Source of the DNA: Streptomonospora mangrovi
GTDB lineage: Bacteria > Actinomycetota > Actinomycetes > Streptosporangiales > Streptosporangiaceae
Reading direction: 5' to 3'
NCBI RefSeq assembly: GCF_027604915.1
Contig: NZ_JAJAQC010000003.1
Location: 209,331-273,330 of the forward strand
DNA length: 64,000 nt
Shown here piece after piece: positions 52,433 through 61,365 of this stretch. Position numbers and translations under genes: made by a program. The notes under the pieces are model-generated. The model was not told where the DNA came from. It ran no database searches and saw only the letters and a program-made list of their open reading frames with translations. The number at the start of each line of letters is the position of its first letter. The stretch's first letter is position 1.

Positions 52433-53056
52433 ATGACACCCGAGAAGCCCCTGCGCGCCGACGCCCGGCGCAACCGCGCCCGCATCCTCGCCGCCGCCGA
52501 GGAGGTGTTCGCCGAGCACGGGGACGCCGCGTCGACCGAGGAGGTCGCCGCCCGCGCGGGCGTCGCCATCGGCACGGTCTTCCGCCACTTCCCCACCAAG
52601 CGCGACCTCCTCGCGGCGATCATGAAGGACCTGAGGGCACGGCTCGTCGACCGGGCGCAGTCCCTCGCCGCCGAGGGCGACCCCGCGACCGCGCTCTTCG
52701 ACTACTTCGGCTTCCTCGTGGAAAGCTCGGCCCGCATCGGCACCGTGGTGAGCCTCCTCGCCGAGGAGGGGACGTCCGTGGAGCCGGGGGAACAGGTGAG
52801 GGCGCTCACCGACAGGTTCGGGGAGTTCCTGGAGGCGGCGCGCGACGCCGGCACCGTGCGGCCGGGCGTCCGCCTCGACGAGGTCATGGCGCTGCTCACC
52901 GCCACCGTCCACGGCGCCGTGGCCGGCGCGTGGTCCGACGACCTGCGCCATCGGACGGTGGCCCGGGTCCTGGACGCGCTTCGCGCGGCGGATGGGCCGG
53001 GAACGCGAAAGCCCCGCGGCACGGAGTCGTGCGCGGGGCCTTCGGAGCTGGGGTGA
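52433..53056 (+). CDS. TetR-family transcriptional regulator
   Basis: A 207-residue TetR regulator. The helix-turn-helix lies in residues about 15-55 ('RILAAAEEVFAEHG', 'EEVAARAGVAIGTVFRHFPTKRDLL'). The ligand domain has the TetR_C motif pattern. ATG at 52433 is chosen; an upstream TTG at 52415 falls beside operator 2. The last 18 codons run across a hairpin and end inside the 3' end of the opposite-strand tRNA-His gene, so the true protein end sits in an unusual place. It probably represses the NTF2-like gene and itself. Confidence 0.87.
   Translation: MTPEKPLRADARRNRARILAAAEEVFAEHGDAASTEEVAARAGVAIGTVFRHFPTKRDLLAAIMKDLRARLVDRAQSLAAEGDPATALFDYFGFLVESSARIGTVVSLLAEEGTSVEPGEQVRALTDRFGEFLEAARDAGTVRPGVRLDEVMALLTATVHGAVAGAWSDDLRHRTVARVLDALRAADGPGTRKPRGTESCAGPSELG
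53011..53039 (-). terminator. Terminator of tRNA-His
   Basis: A 12-13 bp stem with one bulged base (53011-53023 with 53028-53039) lies ten bases beyond the tRNA 3' end on the minus strand and is followed there by CTTTCG. It also lies inside the end of the TetR frame. Confidence 0.6.
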
Positions 53057-53124
53057 GTGAGGGGACTTGAACCCCCGACATCTTGGACCACAACCAAGTG
53101 CTCTGCCAACTGAGCTACACCCAC
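53049..53124 (-). tRNA. tRNA-His (GTG anticodon)
   Basis: A 76-base cloverleaf on the minus strand. The acceptor is GTGGGTG paired with CACTCAC, the D stem begins GCTC, the anticodon arm is CTTGG-TTGTGGT-CCAAG with anticodon GTG, the T arm is GGGGG-TTCAAGT-CCCCT, and CCA is encoded. The base before position 1 (53125) is G opposite discriminator C73, giving the G-1 of all tRNA-His. Confidence 0.95.
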
Positions 53125-53198
53125 CACGGTCGCCGACCGGGCGGGTGCCCGTGCCTGCGTCCGGGAATGATTCTAGCGGACCTCGGGGAGTGCTCCGA

Positions 53199-53846
53199 TC
53201 AGTTTTCGGCCCCCGCGCCCTTGGTGTCCGCCGCGTCGGCGAGGCCGGTGCGCCCGGCCACCACCTCGGCCGCGATCGCCCGGGCGCTGGCGCTGTCGGG
53301 GCCGGGCGGGGGCACGAACGCGGCCGCGCGGTAGTAGCGCAGTTCGCGGATGCTCTCGGTGATGTCGGCGAGCGCGCGGTGGCCGCCGTGCTTCTCGGGG
53401 CTGGCGAAGTAGATGCGGGGGTACCAGCGCCGCAGCAGTTCCTTGATGCTGGAGACGTCGACCATGCGGTAGTGCAGGTGCTCGTCGATCCGGGGCATGT
53501 CGCGGGCCAGGAACAGCCGGTCGGTGGCGATGGAGTTGCCGCACAGCGGCGCCTTCTTGGGCTCGGGCACGTACCGCTTGATGTGCTCCAGCACCAGCTC
53601 CTCGGCCTCCTGGAGCGGCACCCCGTTGTCCAGGGCGTCGAGCAGCCCGGAGGTGGTGTGCATCTGCGTGACGAAGTCGCCCATCTGGTCCAGCGCCGCC
53701 CTCGGGGGCTTGATCACGACGTCGACGCCGTCGTCGAGCTGGTTGAGATCGCCGTCCGTGATCAGACAGGCCACCTCGATCAGCGCGTCGTGTTCGAGGT
53801 CGAGCCCCGTCATCTCGCAGTCGATCCACACCAAGCAGTCGTTCAT
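53199..53846 (-). CDS. orn: Oligoribonuclease
   Basis: A 215-residue DEDDh exonuclease. '[12 protein letters not shown]' holds the first Asp and Glu, '[17 protein letters not shown]' the next Asp region, and '[14 protein letters not shown]' the final His and Asp. It degrades 2-5 nt RNAs and pGpG, the product of cyclic-di-GMP breakdown. ATG at 53846 matches the family start; the frame is open eight codons further. It is followed by tRNA-His on the same strand. Confidence 0.93.
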   Translation of the reverse strand: MNDCLVWIDCEMTGLDLEHDALIEVACLITDGDLNQLDDGVDVVIKPPRAALDQMGDFVTQMHTTSGLLDALDNGVPLQEAEELVLEHIKRYVPEPKKAPLCGNSIATDRLFLARDMPRIDEHLHYRMVDVSSIKELLRRWYPRIYFASPEKHGGHRALADITESIRELRYYRAAAFVPPPGPDSASARAIAAEVVAGRTGLADAADTKGAGAEN

Positions 53847-53958
53847 ACCGGCTAGCTTAAGCCGTTTCACCAGCGCGGGGCCTCGGCGCGGACAGGGGTG
53901 GGGACAGGGGTGCGCAGGCGGCGCCGGCGGCCCGCCTGGGCACCCGCTCCGCGGGCGG

Positions 53959-55764
53959 TCAGTCCAGCATGCCCAGCAGGTCGGCGTTGCCGGAGAGTTG
54001 CAGGTAGGCGCCGCCGACCAGCACCACCAGCAGCAGGATCAGCACGAACATGAAGCAACCCATGCACCCGCCGCAGCCCCCGCGCTTGCGCTCCTTGGGC
54101 CGGGGCGGCGGCTGCGGGCGGTTCCACTGGGCGGGGCCGCCGCCGGGGGCTTGACCCCAGCCCGGGGCGCCGGCGGGGCCGTAGCCCCCGGCGGCCGGGT
54201 GCGGCGGCTGGGCGGCGTGCGGCGGGAAGCCCATCGGCTGCGGGCCGCCGGGGTAGCCCTGCGGCACCGGCGGCTGGGACCGGTTGCGGCGGCCGCGCCC
54301 CTTGGGGGGAGCGGGCGGCTGGGGGCCGTAGGGCGCGGGGGCGTAGCCGGGGCCCGGCGGCGGGGGGTACCCGGAGCCCGGGTGGAAGCCCTGCTGGGGT
54401 CCTGACGAGGGCGCCGGGTAGGCGGGGGGCCGGTCGCCGAACCCGTGCTGGGGACCCGAGGGTCCCGGCGCGGACGGCGAGGGTGGGGCGGGGTAGGGGG
54501 CCGGCGGGTAGCCCGACGGGGGCGAGGAGGGCGCGGCCCCCGACCCGTAGGAGGGCTGCGGCCCCGACGGCGGCGCCGGGTAGCTGGTCGGGGGTGTGGG
54601 ATCGGCGGGGGAGGGCTCCGACGGAGTCGCGGGCGCCGCGCCCGCCGGGCGCTCGGCGGCCTCGCGCGCCTCGCGCTCGCGCCGCTCCTCGTCCTCGGCG
54701 GCGCGCCGCTTGGCCTCCTCCTCGGCGCGCTTGGCCTGCTCCTGGGCGTACTTGGCCTGCTCCTCCGCGCGCCGCTTGGCCTCGGCCTCGGCCTTCTTGC
54801 GCTCCTCCTCCTGGCGCTGCCTGCGCTCCTCGGAGATCTCCGACAGGCCCTCCTTGAGGTCTCCGAGCAGCTTGTTGAAGCTGAACCGCTTGCGCGGCTT
54901 GGCCTCGGCCTCGGCCGCGCCGCCGGCGGCGGCGCCCGCGGTGAGCATGGGGTCGTCGGGGTTGAACACCGCCGTGCGGGGCGCGGCGTCGTCGCCGGAG
55001 CCCGAGCCGCCGCCCTTGAGGTCGGCGGTGGGGTCGTCGTTGGGCTTGAAGGGGTCGATGTGCATGGTGGAGCCCGCCTGGACGTCGGCGGTGGGCTCCT
55101 CGTCGGCGGGGGAGCGGCCGGCGGCGGAGGCGGCGCCGGGGTCGAAGCGCATGGTGGAGCCGGCGGCGCCGCCGGAGATGTCGGCGGTGGGGTCCTCGTC
55201 GCCGGGGCGCGCGGAGGTGCGGGGGTCGAAGCGCATGGTGGAGCCGGCCGCCCCGCCGGAGATGTCGGCGGTGGGCTCCTCGTCGGCCGGCTCGGGCCGG
55301 ATGTGGCCGGATCCGGCCTGGGGGTCGACGCGCATGGTGGCGTCGTCGCCGCGGAGGTCGGCGGTGGGCTCCTCCTCGACGGGGGCCGGGGCCGGCGGCG
55401 CCGCCGGGGGCCACTGCCCCGGCTCGATGCGCATGGTGCTGGGCTCGTCGTCGACCTGGTGCGGCTCGGACCGGGGCGGCGCGGCCGGCGGCCACTGGCC
55501 GGGGTCGATGCGCATGGTGCTGGGCTCGTCGCCGATGGCGGCGGATCCGCCGAGGTCGGGCGCGGTGCGCTCGGCGTCGGCGTCCGGTGCCGGCGTCCCG
55601 CCGAGGTCGGCGGTGGGCTCCTCGGCGTCGGCCCCCGGCGCTCCCCCCTGGATTTCGGAGAGCGAACGCACGTGCTGCGTCCACTCCTCACCGTTCCACC
55701 ATCGCAGCCGGTCCTCGCCGCCCTGCGGGTCCGCGTACCAGCCTGGCTCGATCGATCCACCCAT
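53959..55764 (-). CDS. DUF2510 tail-anchored protein with repeated Thr motifs
   Basis: A 601-residue protein. An N-terminal DUF2510 domain ('[23 protein letters not shown]') is followed by several degenerate repeats of (E/D)EPTADxxGG...STMR(I/F)DP spanning about 48-250. A coiled coil rich in Glu, Arg, Ala and Lys runs about 290-365. A Pro/Gly/Tyr-rich region follows, then a Gly/Cys cluster and one C-terminal membrane helix ('[18 protein letters not shown]'). It is therefore probably a tail-anchored cytoplasmic scaffold. The Thr repeats look like kinase/FHA targets, but this is inference. Function is unknown. Confidence 0.7.
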   Translation of the reverse strand: MGGSIEPGWYADPQGGEDRLRWWNGEEWTQHVRSLSEIQGGAPGADAEEPTADLGGTPAPDADAERTAPDLGGSAAIGDEPSTMRIDPGQWPPAAPPRSEPHQVDDEPSTMRIEPGQWPPAAPPAPAPVEEEPTADLRGDDATMRVDPQAGSGHIRPEPADEEPTADISGGAAGSTMRFDPRTSARPGDEDPTADISGGAAGSTMRFDPGAASAAGRSPADEEPTADVQAGSTMHIDPFKPNDDPTADLKGGGSGSGDDAAPRTAVFNPDDPMLTAGAAAGGAAEAEAKPRKRFSFNKLLGDLKEGLSEISEERRQRQEEERKKAEAEAKRRAEEQAKYAQEQAKRAEEEAKRRAAEDEERREREAREAAERPAGAAPATPSEPSPADPTPPTSYPAPPSGPQPSYGSGAAPSSPPSGYPPAPYPAPPSPSAPGPSGPQHGFGDRPPAYPAPSSGPQQGFHPGSGYPPPPGPGYAPAPYGPQPPAPPKGRGRRNRSQPPVPQGYPGGPQPMGFPPHAAQPPHPAAGGYGPAGAPGWGQAPGGGPAQWNRPQPPPRPKERKRGGCGGCMGCFMFVLILLLVVLVGGAYLQLSGNADLLGMLD

Positions 55765-55827
55765 GGCGCACAGACTAAGGGGTACGCGGACCGGCGCCGA
55801 CCGCGCTCCCGGCCCCTTCGCGGGGGC

Positions 55828-56493
55828 TCAGCCGCGGGCCGCCCCCACGTAGGGCCGGGCGCCCGCGCCCGCCGGTTCGGCGGGGGCGAGCACGGGCCGG
55901 GGCGGCGGCACGGCGGGGCCGGGCGGCTGCGCGCGGTGGCGGGGGTCCAGGAGCCGCTGCGGGGCGATCGCGCCGGGGCCCGCCGCGGTCGCGCCGGGCA
56001 CCTGGGAGTGCCCGAAGTGGCCGCCGCGCGCCCACAGCCGCTCGTCGCCGCGCTCGGCGGCCGGTCCGGGGTTGGCCGGCGGTGGACCCGCCGGCCAACG
56101 TCTGGGCACCCGCCAGGAGTCCAGCCAGCGCAGGATGGGGTCGAGTTCGCGCAGCGGGCTGTCGGTGAAGGGCGCCAGGGTGTGGCCGATGACCTGGATG
56201 ACCAGGCACACCCGCCCCTCGCAGGCGCGGTCGGTGCCCTCGGCGGTGAGCTGGCCCGCCGCCGGCGCGGTCGCGGGCAGCAGTTGCACGGTCTCGCCGG
56301 TGAGAGGGTTCCACACCAGGTGGGCGCTGCGCCCGTCGGCGTTGAGGCGCTGGGCCACCGCCCGCGCCGAGAGCGCGGCGGGGTCCGACTCGGTCGTCGT
56401 CCACACCGCGCGCGGCGCGCCGCCCTGGAGCTGTCCTCCCCTCGCGTTCGAGCAGGGGACCCGTTTGGCGCCCGGCATCCACGCGTCGACCAC
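55828..56493 (-). CDS. Peptidoglycan-amidase-fold-like protein
   Basis: A 221-residue protein. Its pattern resembles the PGRP/amidase-2 fold found in actinobacterial and phage lysin-like proteins: 'VWTTTESD' near the start, 'AHLVWNPLTGETVQLLPA' near 57, 'VCLVIQVIGHTLAPFT' near 95 and 'GGHFGHSQVPGAT' near 160. Zinc ligands are not all obvious, and the usual first histidine is replaced in 'VWTTTES'. No signal peptide is seen. GTG at 56493 is chosen because GAGAGG lies eight bases upstream. The assignment is tentative. Confidence 0.55.
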   Translation of the reverse strand: MVDAWMPGAKRVPCSNARGGQLQGGAPRAVWTTTESDPAALSARAVAQRLNADGRSAHLVWNPLTGETVQLLPATAPAAGQLTAEGTDRACEGRVCLVIQVIGHTLAPFTDSPLRELDPILRWLDSWRVPRRWPAGPPPANPGPAAERGDERLWARGGHFGHSQVPGATAAGPGAIAPQRLLDPRHRAQPPGPAVPPPRPVLAPAEPAGAGARPYVGAARG

Positions 56494-56652
56494 AGCAGCC
56501 ACCTCTCACCGCTCCCTTGCGTACCGACCCTCCCTTTGAGTACGTGAAGTCGTCCGCTAAGTCCAGAGTCGGGCGGATCTGGGCACCCGCAGGACAGGAT
56601 GAACTAACCCCGCCGTCGGACCGCCCCGCCCGCCCCGCCCGGGGCGCCGCGG

Positions 56653-58461
56653 CTACCCGCCGGACGCGTCCGCGCCCTGCCCGGCGGTCGGCTCCAGGCG
56701 CTGGGAGAACGCCTGGAGGAAGATGTCGCCGATCTCGGTGGCGTCCTCGGTGGTGTAGGCCGCGCCGCCGGTGACCTCGGCGATGCGCTCCAGCGGCTCG
56801 GGGTCGATGTCGGGGCCGAAGGCGATCGTGAAGACGGGGATGGGCCGCACCGTCGAGGACTCCTCCTCCAGGGTGGTCAGCAGCTCCTCCAGGGCGATGC
56901 TGTCGGGGTCGTCGTTGTTGCCGTCGGTCAGCATCAGGATGGAGTTGACCCGGTCGGGCTTGTAGGTCCGCGACATCTGCCGGTAGGCCGCGAGGTAGGT
57001 GTCGTAGAGCCCGGTGTCGCCGTCGGGCACCGGCTGGAGCCGGGTGAGCGTGGTCTCCAGCGCGTCCTTGTGCGTCTGGCCGTCGACCTCGGCGGTCAGC
57101 TCCCGCACCGGCAGCAGCTCCTCGTAGTCCAGGTCGTTGTTGATCCCCACGGAGAACCGCCACAGCCCGTGCTCGGCGTCCTCGGGGAAGAGGTTGAGGC
57201 CCTCGACGGCCGCCGTGGTGGTGACCTGCATGCGGTTCATCCCGGTGCCGGGGACCTCCTCCAGCATCGAGCCCGACACGTCCACCACCGTCAGCAGCCG
57301 CGAGTCGAGCTTGAGCCGGTTCCACGCCTGGGTGAGGCGCTGCACGTTCTGCGTGGAGGGCACCGGCAGGTCCTCGGGCGTCCGCCGCTGGAACCCCTCG
57401 GCCGGGTCGAGCACATCGGGGTCGGCGGTGCCGTCCGGGGTGCGGAACCCGTGGGCGGTGATGACCTCCTGGGCGGCGTCGCGGGTCAGCCGCTCGCGGA
57501 ACAGGTCGGCCGCGCGCGAGACGACCGGGTCGGTGCTGCGGTCGATGTAGGGGTAGTCGAGGGCGTAGGTGCCGCCGGCGGGGTAGCCGACGCGGGCGGG
57601 CGAGCGCTCGTGCTCGGAGTTGTAGCGCCAGGCGGCCTGCTCGGAGATCACCAGCACCCGGGCGGACTCCCCCTCCTCGGTGAGGGCGCCGAAGGCGGCC
57701 TCCTCGTCGGGGGCCACCCCGCGCTGGAGCGCCTGGAGGGCGGCCACGAGTTCGGGGCCGTTCTCCTCCTCCTGCTCCTGGCCGATGGCGCCGGCCACGA
57801 GCGCGAGCGTGGCCAGCCCGGCGGAGCTGCGCACGGGGTCCACCAGCCCGACGTCGGTGCCGGTGTCGCCGGCGGTGGGGGCCGAGGTGGGCACCAGGGA
57901 GTCCCAGGAGGGCGCCTCCTCATCGGCGTCCTCGCCCGCGCCGTCGGCCGACGCGGGCCGGGCAAGGACCAGCGGCGAGGACGCCACCGAGGTCCCGGTG
58001 TCGGTGAACACCGCGTCGCCGCCGTCCTCCTTGACCAGGTTGGACCACAGGGAGGAGTCGGGGATCCAGACGTCGGAGCCGGTGTCGCCCATGGCCGGGC
58101 CCGACCCGGTGATGCCGTAGGTCATGTTGGCCGACTCCGCGCCGCGCACCTCCACCACGACGCAGCGGCCGTCGACGCCGGGGTTGTCGGCGTTGAAGGC
58201 GGTGGCGACCTCGCGCAGCGCGGGCGCGATCTCGGGGCTGGCGGCGACGTCCAGGGCCACGTCCTCGCCGCCGCAGGAGCCGCGCCCGGCCAGGACGTAC
58301 CACCCGGTGATGCCCAGGCCGACCACGACGGCGAGGGCGGCGGCCAGCGCCGTGACGGCCCGGCCGCGCCGCCGGCGCCGCCGCGCGGCGCGGCTGTCGC
58401 GCCGGTCGCGGGGGGCCGACCGGGCGGGTTCGTCTTCCGGGGTTCCGCGGTGGCGTCCCAA
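56653..58461 (-). CDS. Membrane-anchored solute-binding/VWA protein (copy 1)
   Basis: A 602-residue protein. A basic N-terminus and one membrane helix (about 36-58) are followed by a solute-binding-protein-like domain ('LDVAASPEIAPALREVATAFN', residues 68-330) and a von Willebrand A domain (about 390-580). The VWA domain has an intact MIDAS: 'VVDVSGSM' and 'LMLTDGNND'. Similar proteins occur in actinomycetes as substrate-binding/VWA fusions of unknown role. The start is TTG at 58461 with GAGGA seven bases upstream. It is paralogous to the next upstream gene. Confidence 0.8.
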   Translation of the reverse strand: MGRHRGTPEDEPARSAPRDRRDSRAARRRRRRGRAVTALAAALAVVVGLGITGWYVLAGRGSCGGEDVALDVAASPEIAPALREVATAFNADNPGVDGRCVVVEVRGAESANMTYGITGSGPAMGDTGSDVWIPDSSLWSNLVKEDGGDAVFTDTGTSVASSPLVLARPASADGAGEDADEEAPSWDSLVPTSAPTAGDTGTDVGLVDPVRSSAGLATLALVAGAIGQEQEEENGPELVAALQALQRGVAPDEEAAFGALTEEGESARVLVISEQAAWRYNSEHERSPARVGYPAGGTYALDYPYIDRSTDPVVSRAADLFRERLTRDAAQEVITAHGFRTPDGTADPDVLDPAEGFQRRTPEDLPVPSTQNVQRLTQAWNRLKLDSRLLTVVDVSGSMLEEVPGTGMNRMQVTTTAAVEGLNLFPEDAEHGLWRFSVGINNDLDYEELLPVRELTAEVDGQTHKDALETTLTRLQPVPDGDTGLYDTYLAAYRQMSRTYKPDRVNSILMLTDGNNDDPDSIALEELLTTLEEESSTVRPIPVFTIAFGPDIDPEPLERIAEVTGGAAYTTEDATEIGDIFLQAFSQRLEPTAGQGADASGG

Positions 58462-58528
58462 GATCGTTCCTCACGGGGTCTGGAGCAGGGGAGGGGGATG
58501 TGTGGAGAAAGGTACTTAAGTCCGGATT

Positions 58529-58548
58529 CGGGTTAAAGGCGGGTTAAA
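58529..58548 (-). promoter_or_regulatory. 11-base-spaced direct repeat upstream of VWA copy 1
   Basis: On the minus strand TTTAACCCG occurs twice with starts 11 bases apart, about 70-90 bases before the VWA gene. It overlaps the T-run of the upstream gene's terminator. The 11-base phase suggests a regulator that binds direct repeats. Confidence 0.35.
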
Positions 58549-58571
58549 AATGGGCCCGCGCCGGCGCGGGC
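58546..58571 (-). terminator. Intrinsic terminator of VWA copy 2
   Basis: The 18-base perfect inverted repeat GCCCGCGCC/GGCGCGGGC is followed on the minus strand by CCATTTTTAA. A GC stem plus T-run makes this the most canonical intrinsic terminator in the window. Confidence 0.75.
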
Positions 58572-58716
58572 TCCGGATGATCTTGCTCACGGTGCGCGAC
58601 GGGCGGGCCGCCAGGGCTTTCGCGAAACCCCACGAACCGCCACAGGCGCCCGCCGCGCCCGCCACGCCGGGTGACACTGTTATCCGATCGTGACCGGTGC
58701 GGGTGCCCGCCGCGCG

Positions 58717-60411
58717 CTACTCGCAGTCGGGCACGCACAGCCGGCGCGAGATCGAACTGAGGAAGATGTCGCCGATCTCCCCGGGGTCGTCGGCGACCGA
58801 GAGCGTGCCGCTGGTGGCGGCCGCGATCTCCGCCAGTTCGCCCCGCTCGGGCTGGTCGCCGAACGCGATGATGAACAGGGTCACCGGTCGCTCCGGGTCG
58901 AACCGATCCTGGAGTTCGGCCACCAGTTCCTGATGGGAGATCTCGCTGGAGCCGTCGTCGCGCCCGGCGGTGAGCACGATGACACTGTTGATGTGGTCCT
59001 CCTCGTAGGAGCCGTCCACCGTCTCGTAGGCGGCCAGGATGTTGTCGTAGAGCCGCGCCTGGCCGCCCTCCACGCCGATGTCCTCAGCGATGGCCTGCAA
59101 CTCCTCCCGGCGGGTGGCGCCGCTGCCGGCGTCGGAGCTGCCCAGTTCCGCCAGCCCCTCGGCCTCCTCGCGGCCGGTCGGCCCGAACCCGCTGGAGAGC
59201 AGCCACAGCCCCATGTCGGTGTCGTCGGGGAACAGCGTCAGGCCCAGCAGCGCGGCCTGGCGCGTCACCTCCAGCCGGCTGGGGCCGCCCGGGGCGATGT
59301 CGGCCCGCATGTGCCCCGAGACGTCGGCCAGCACCAGCGCCTGGGAGGGCATCGACAGCCGGTTCCAGTCCTCCACCGCCGACAGCAGGGCATCGCCGGT
59401 CAGGTCGTCGTGGGTGCGGGGCCGCGCGGGGTCCACCCCGGCCAGGCCCTCCAGCCGGGCCGGCGCCGCGCCGTCGGGGTCGCGGAAGCCCATGTCGCGC
59501 AGCCGCTCCCGGTAGCGCTCGCCGCTGAGCACGGCGAACAGGTCGTCGGCCGCCTGGCGCACCACCGGGTCGTCCCCGGCCGTGACGAAGGGGTAGTCGA
59601 GGCTGACCGTGCCCTCGCGCGGGTACAGCGCCTCCAGCGGGGTCCGCGGGTCCTCGGCGTTGTAGGCGGCCACGGCCTGCTCGGGCAGCACCGCCACCGG
59701 CGCGGCGCCGCCCGGCGCCGGGTACACCCCGGCCGGGTCGATCTCGCCGAAGGCGGTGTCGGGCTGGGCGTCGCGCACGAAATCGGTCATCGCGGTGTCG
59801 GCCGCGTCGCCGGTGCCCAGGATCCGGCGCACCGCCTGCATCGCCGCCATGCCGGGCACCCCCCGGTTGGGGTCCACCATCACCAGCGGGCTGGCCTCGG
59901 GCCGCTCCTCGGGCAGCAGCGACTCCCAGGTGGCCGCCACCCCCTCGGTGCCGCGCGGCACCGCGATCACCACGGGCGAGGACGCCAGCGAGCGCGGCTC
60001 GGTCTCGATCGTGCGCGCGCCCGACTCCGAGACCCGGGCCAGCTCCACCCACGCCGAGGACTCCGGCACCCACACGTCGGGCACCACGTCGGAGCCGCCC
60101 CCGCCGCCGCCCGCCAGCTCGGTCATGACCCGGTGCGGCGGGACCTCCGCCGCCTGGGCGTACACGCAGGTGCCGGAGTACTCGCGGCCGGCGTCGTTGA
60201 ACTCGTCGGCCGCCGCCTGGAGCACCGGGGCGATGCCCAGCGCCCCGGCCACGCGCAGGTAGCGGGTCTCGCCGCAGCCGGCCAGGCGCACGGCGTAGGG
60301 GATCGCCACGCTCAGCACGGCGATCAGCGCGACCGCGGCCGCGGCGAATCCGAGCGGGGAGGCCAGCGCGGCGCGGGCGCGCGAGGGCTGGCGGTGTCGG
60401 CCGTTGGGCAC
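58717..60411 (-). CDS. Membrane-anchored solute-binding/VWA protein (copy 2)
   Basis: A 564-residue paralogue of the preceding entry, with the same order: one N-terminal membrane helix, a solute-binding-like domain ('LRVAGALGIAPVLQAAADEFN') and a C-terminal VWA domain. The MIDAS is degenerate: 'LADVSGHM' has His where the second Ser should be, and 'VLTAGRDD' has Ala where copy 1 has Asp. Metal-dependent ligand binding is therefore probably lost. GTG at 60411 has GGAGAG upstream; the longer open frame to 60717 lacks similarity. Confidence 0.8.
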   Translation of the reverse strand: MPNGRHRQPSRARAALASPLGFAAAAVALIAVLSVAIPYAVRLAGCGETRYLRVAGALGIAPVLQAAADEFNDAGREYSGTCVYAQAAEVPPHRVMTELAGGGGGGSDVVPDVWVPESSAWVELARVSESGARTIETEPRSLASSPVVIAVPRGTEGVAATWESLLPEERPEASPLVMVDPNRGVPGMAAMQAVRRILGTGDAADTAMTDFVRDAQPDTAFGEIDPAGVYPAPGGAAPVAVLPEQAVAAYNAEDPRTPLEALYPREGTVSLDYPFVTAGDDPVVRQAADDLFAVLSGERYRERLRDMGFRDPDGAAPARLEGLAGVDPARPRTHDDLTGDALLSAVEDWNRLSMPSQALVLADVSGHMRADIAPGGPSRLEVTRQAALLGLTLFPDDTDMGLWLLSSGFGPTGREEAEGLAELGSSDAGSGATRREELQAIAEDIGVEGGQARLYDNILAAYETVDGSYEEDHINSVIVLTAGRDDGSSEISHQELVAELQDRFDPERPVTLFIIAFGDQPERGELAEIAAATSGTLSVADDPGEIGDIFLSSISRRLCVPDCE

Positions 60412-60743
60412 GTTCTCTCCGAGGGCAGGAGCGCGACGGGGGTCGGGCGACGACCTTACTCGCTGGTAACGAAAGAGAGAAGGGCCACATCCCGCCGCGC
60501 AGCGAACCGCGGACCGATGGTGACCACTCATACCGGACATGGCTAGTATGCGTACTCGGCTTCGACCGGTATCTTGCGATACGCGCACTCGCGCGGCCGG
60601 ACCCTCCCGGCCCGCCGCGGCGCCGGGACGCCGACTCCCTTGCCCGCCAGGTGCGACGGGCGCGATCCCGGGAATCAGGAGCGATGCGGGAGCTTTCCCC
60701 GTTGCCCCGATGCGCAACCGAACGACTTCCTAGAGTGGCGGCC
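60412..60743. other. Divergent promoter region
   Basis: 332 bases between VWA copy 2 and the inhibitor-like gene. An AT-richer centre (60525-60585) holds the palindrome listed next, CATAC/GTATG arms at 60529-60550 and AGTA-TGCG-TACT at 60545-60556. No gene is supported. Confidence 0.45.
60569..60582. promoter_or_regulatory. GTATC-N4-GATAC dyad
   Basis: GTATCTTGCGATAC is a 5-bp-arm dyad in the divergent promoter region, near further short dyads (60545-60556). It is a possible operator. Confidence 0.3.
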
Positions 60744-61271
60744 ATGTCCCAGCGAAACCCCCGCCGCGGACTGCTCGGTTCCATTGGAACCGCGGTCCTC
60801 GGTTCGCTCTGCCTCGGTGGAGCGCTCGCCTACGGCCTCGCCGTGGGCGGTTCGATGACCGCTCCCGAACCCCCCGCCGCGGCCGACTCCGAGGCAGACC
60901 GGGTCAGCGACCTCAGCACGCTGCCCGAGGCGCCGGTGGGCGACCTGCGCATCCAGGTGGTCGACGAGGGCCACGCCTACGTCCAGAACCTGGAGTGCTC
61001 CGGCGACCCCGACTCCGACCCCGGCGCCTGCGCCGAGATCGCCCGCGTGGCCGCCGAATGGGCCGAGGACGACGACCAGGCCTCGGCCGACAACCCCTTC
61101 GCCGAGGTCGCCCGCGGCTCGGTCTGCACCGAGCGCGAGTACGGCCCCCAGGAGGCCGTCATCACCGGCACCTGGCAGGGCGAGGAGGTCAGCACCGAAC
61201 TCAACCGCGCCGACTCCTGCGAGGAGGCGCGCTGGCAGCGGCTGCGCGCCGTCACCGCCCCGCTGGACTGA
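60744..61271 (+). CDS. Membrane-anchored subtilisin-inhibitor-like (SSI) protein
   Basis: A 175-residue protein. One N-terminal helix ('LLGSIGTAVLGSLCLGGALAYGLAVGG') is a signal or anchor. A domain with four cysteines follows that matches the Streptomyces subtilisin inhibitor pattern: 'CSGDPDSDPGAC', then 'GSVCTEREYGP', then 'GTWQGEEVSTELNRADSC'. Aligned on the Tyr-x-Pro after the third cysteine, the reactive bond would be Arg-Glu, with one extra residue between Cys and P1 compared with SSI. It would inhibit trypsin-like serine proteases if the loop works. ATG at 60744; no strong ribosome site. Confidence 0.75.
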   Translation: MSQRNPRRGLLGSIGTAVLGSLCLGGALAYGLAVGGSMTAPEPPAAADSEADRVSDLSTLPEAPVGDLRIQVVDEGHAYVQNLECSGDPDSDPGACAEIARVAAEWAEDDDQASADNPFAEVARGSVCTEREYGPQEAVITGTWQGEEVSTELNRADSCEEARWQRLRAVTAPLD

Positions 61272-61365
61272 CCCCCGGGCCTACCCCGCCCGGCCGGCGT
61301 GCCGGGCCGTGTCCCGTCCGAGCGGCGTTCCGGGCCGCGCCGCCACCGGCCGATAATCGGTGGCC

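Noticed and set aside
58717..60411. Intact metal-dependent adhesion site in VWA copy 2
   Set aside because: The DxSxS motif reads DVSGH and the later Asp is replaced by Ala, unlike copy 1.
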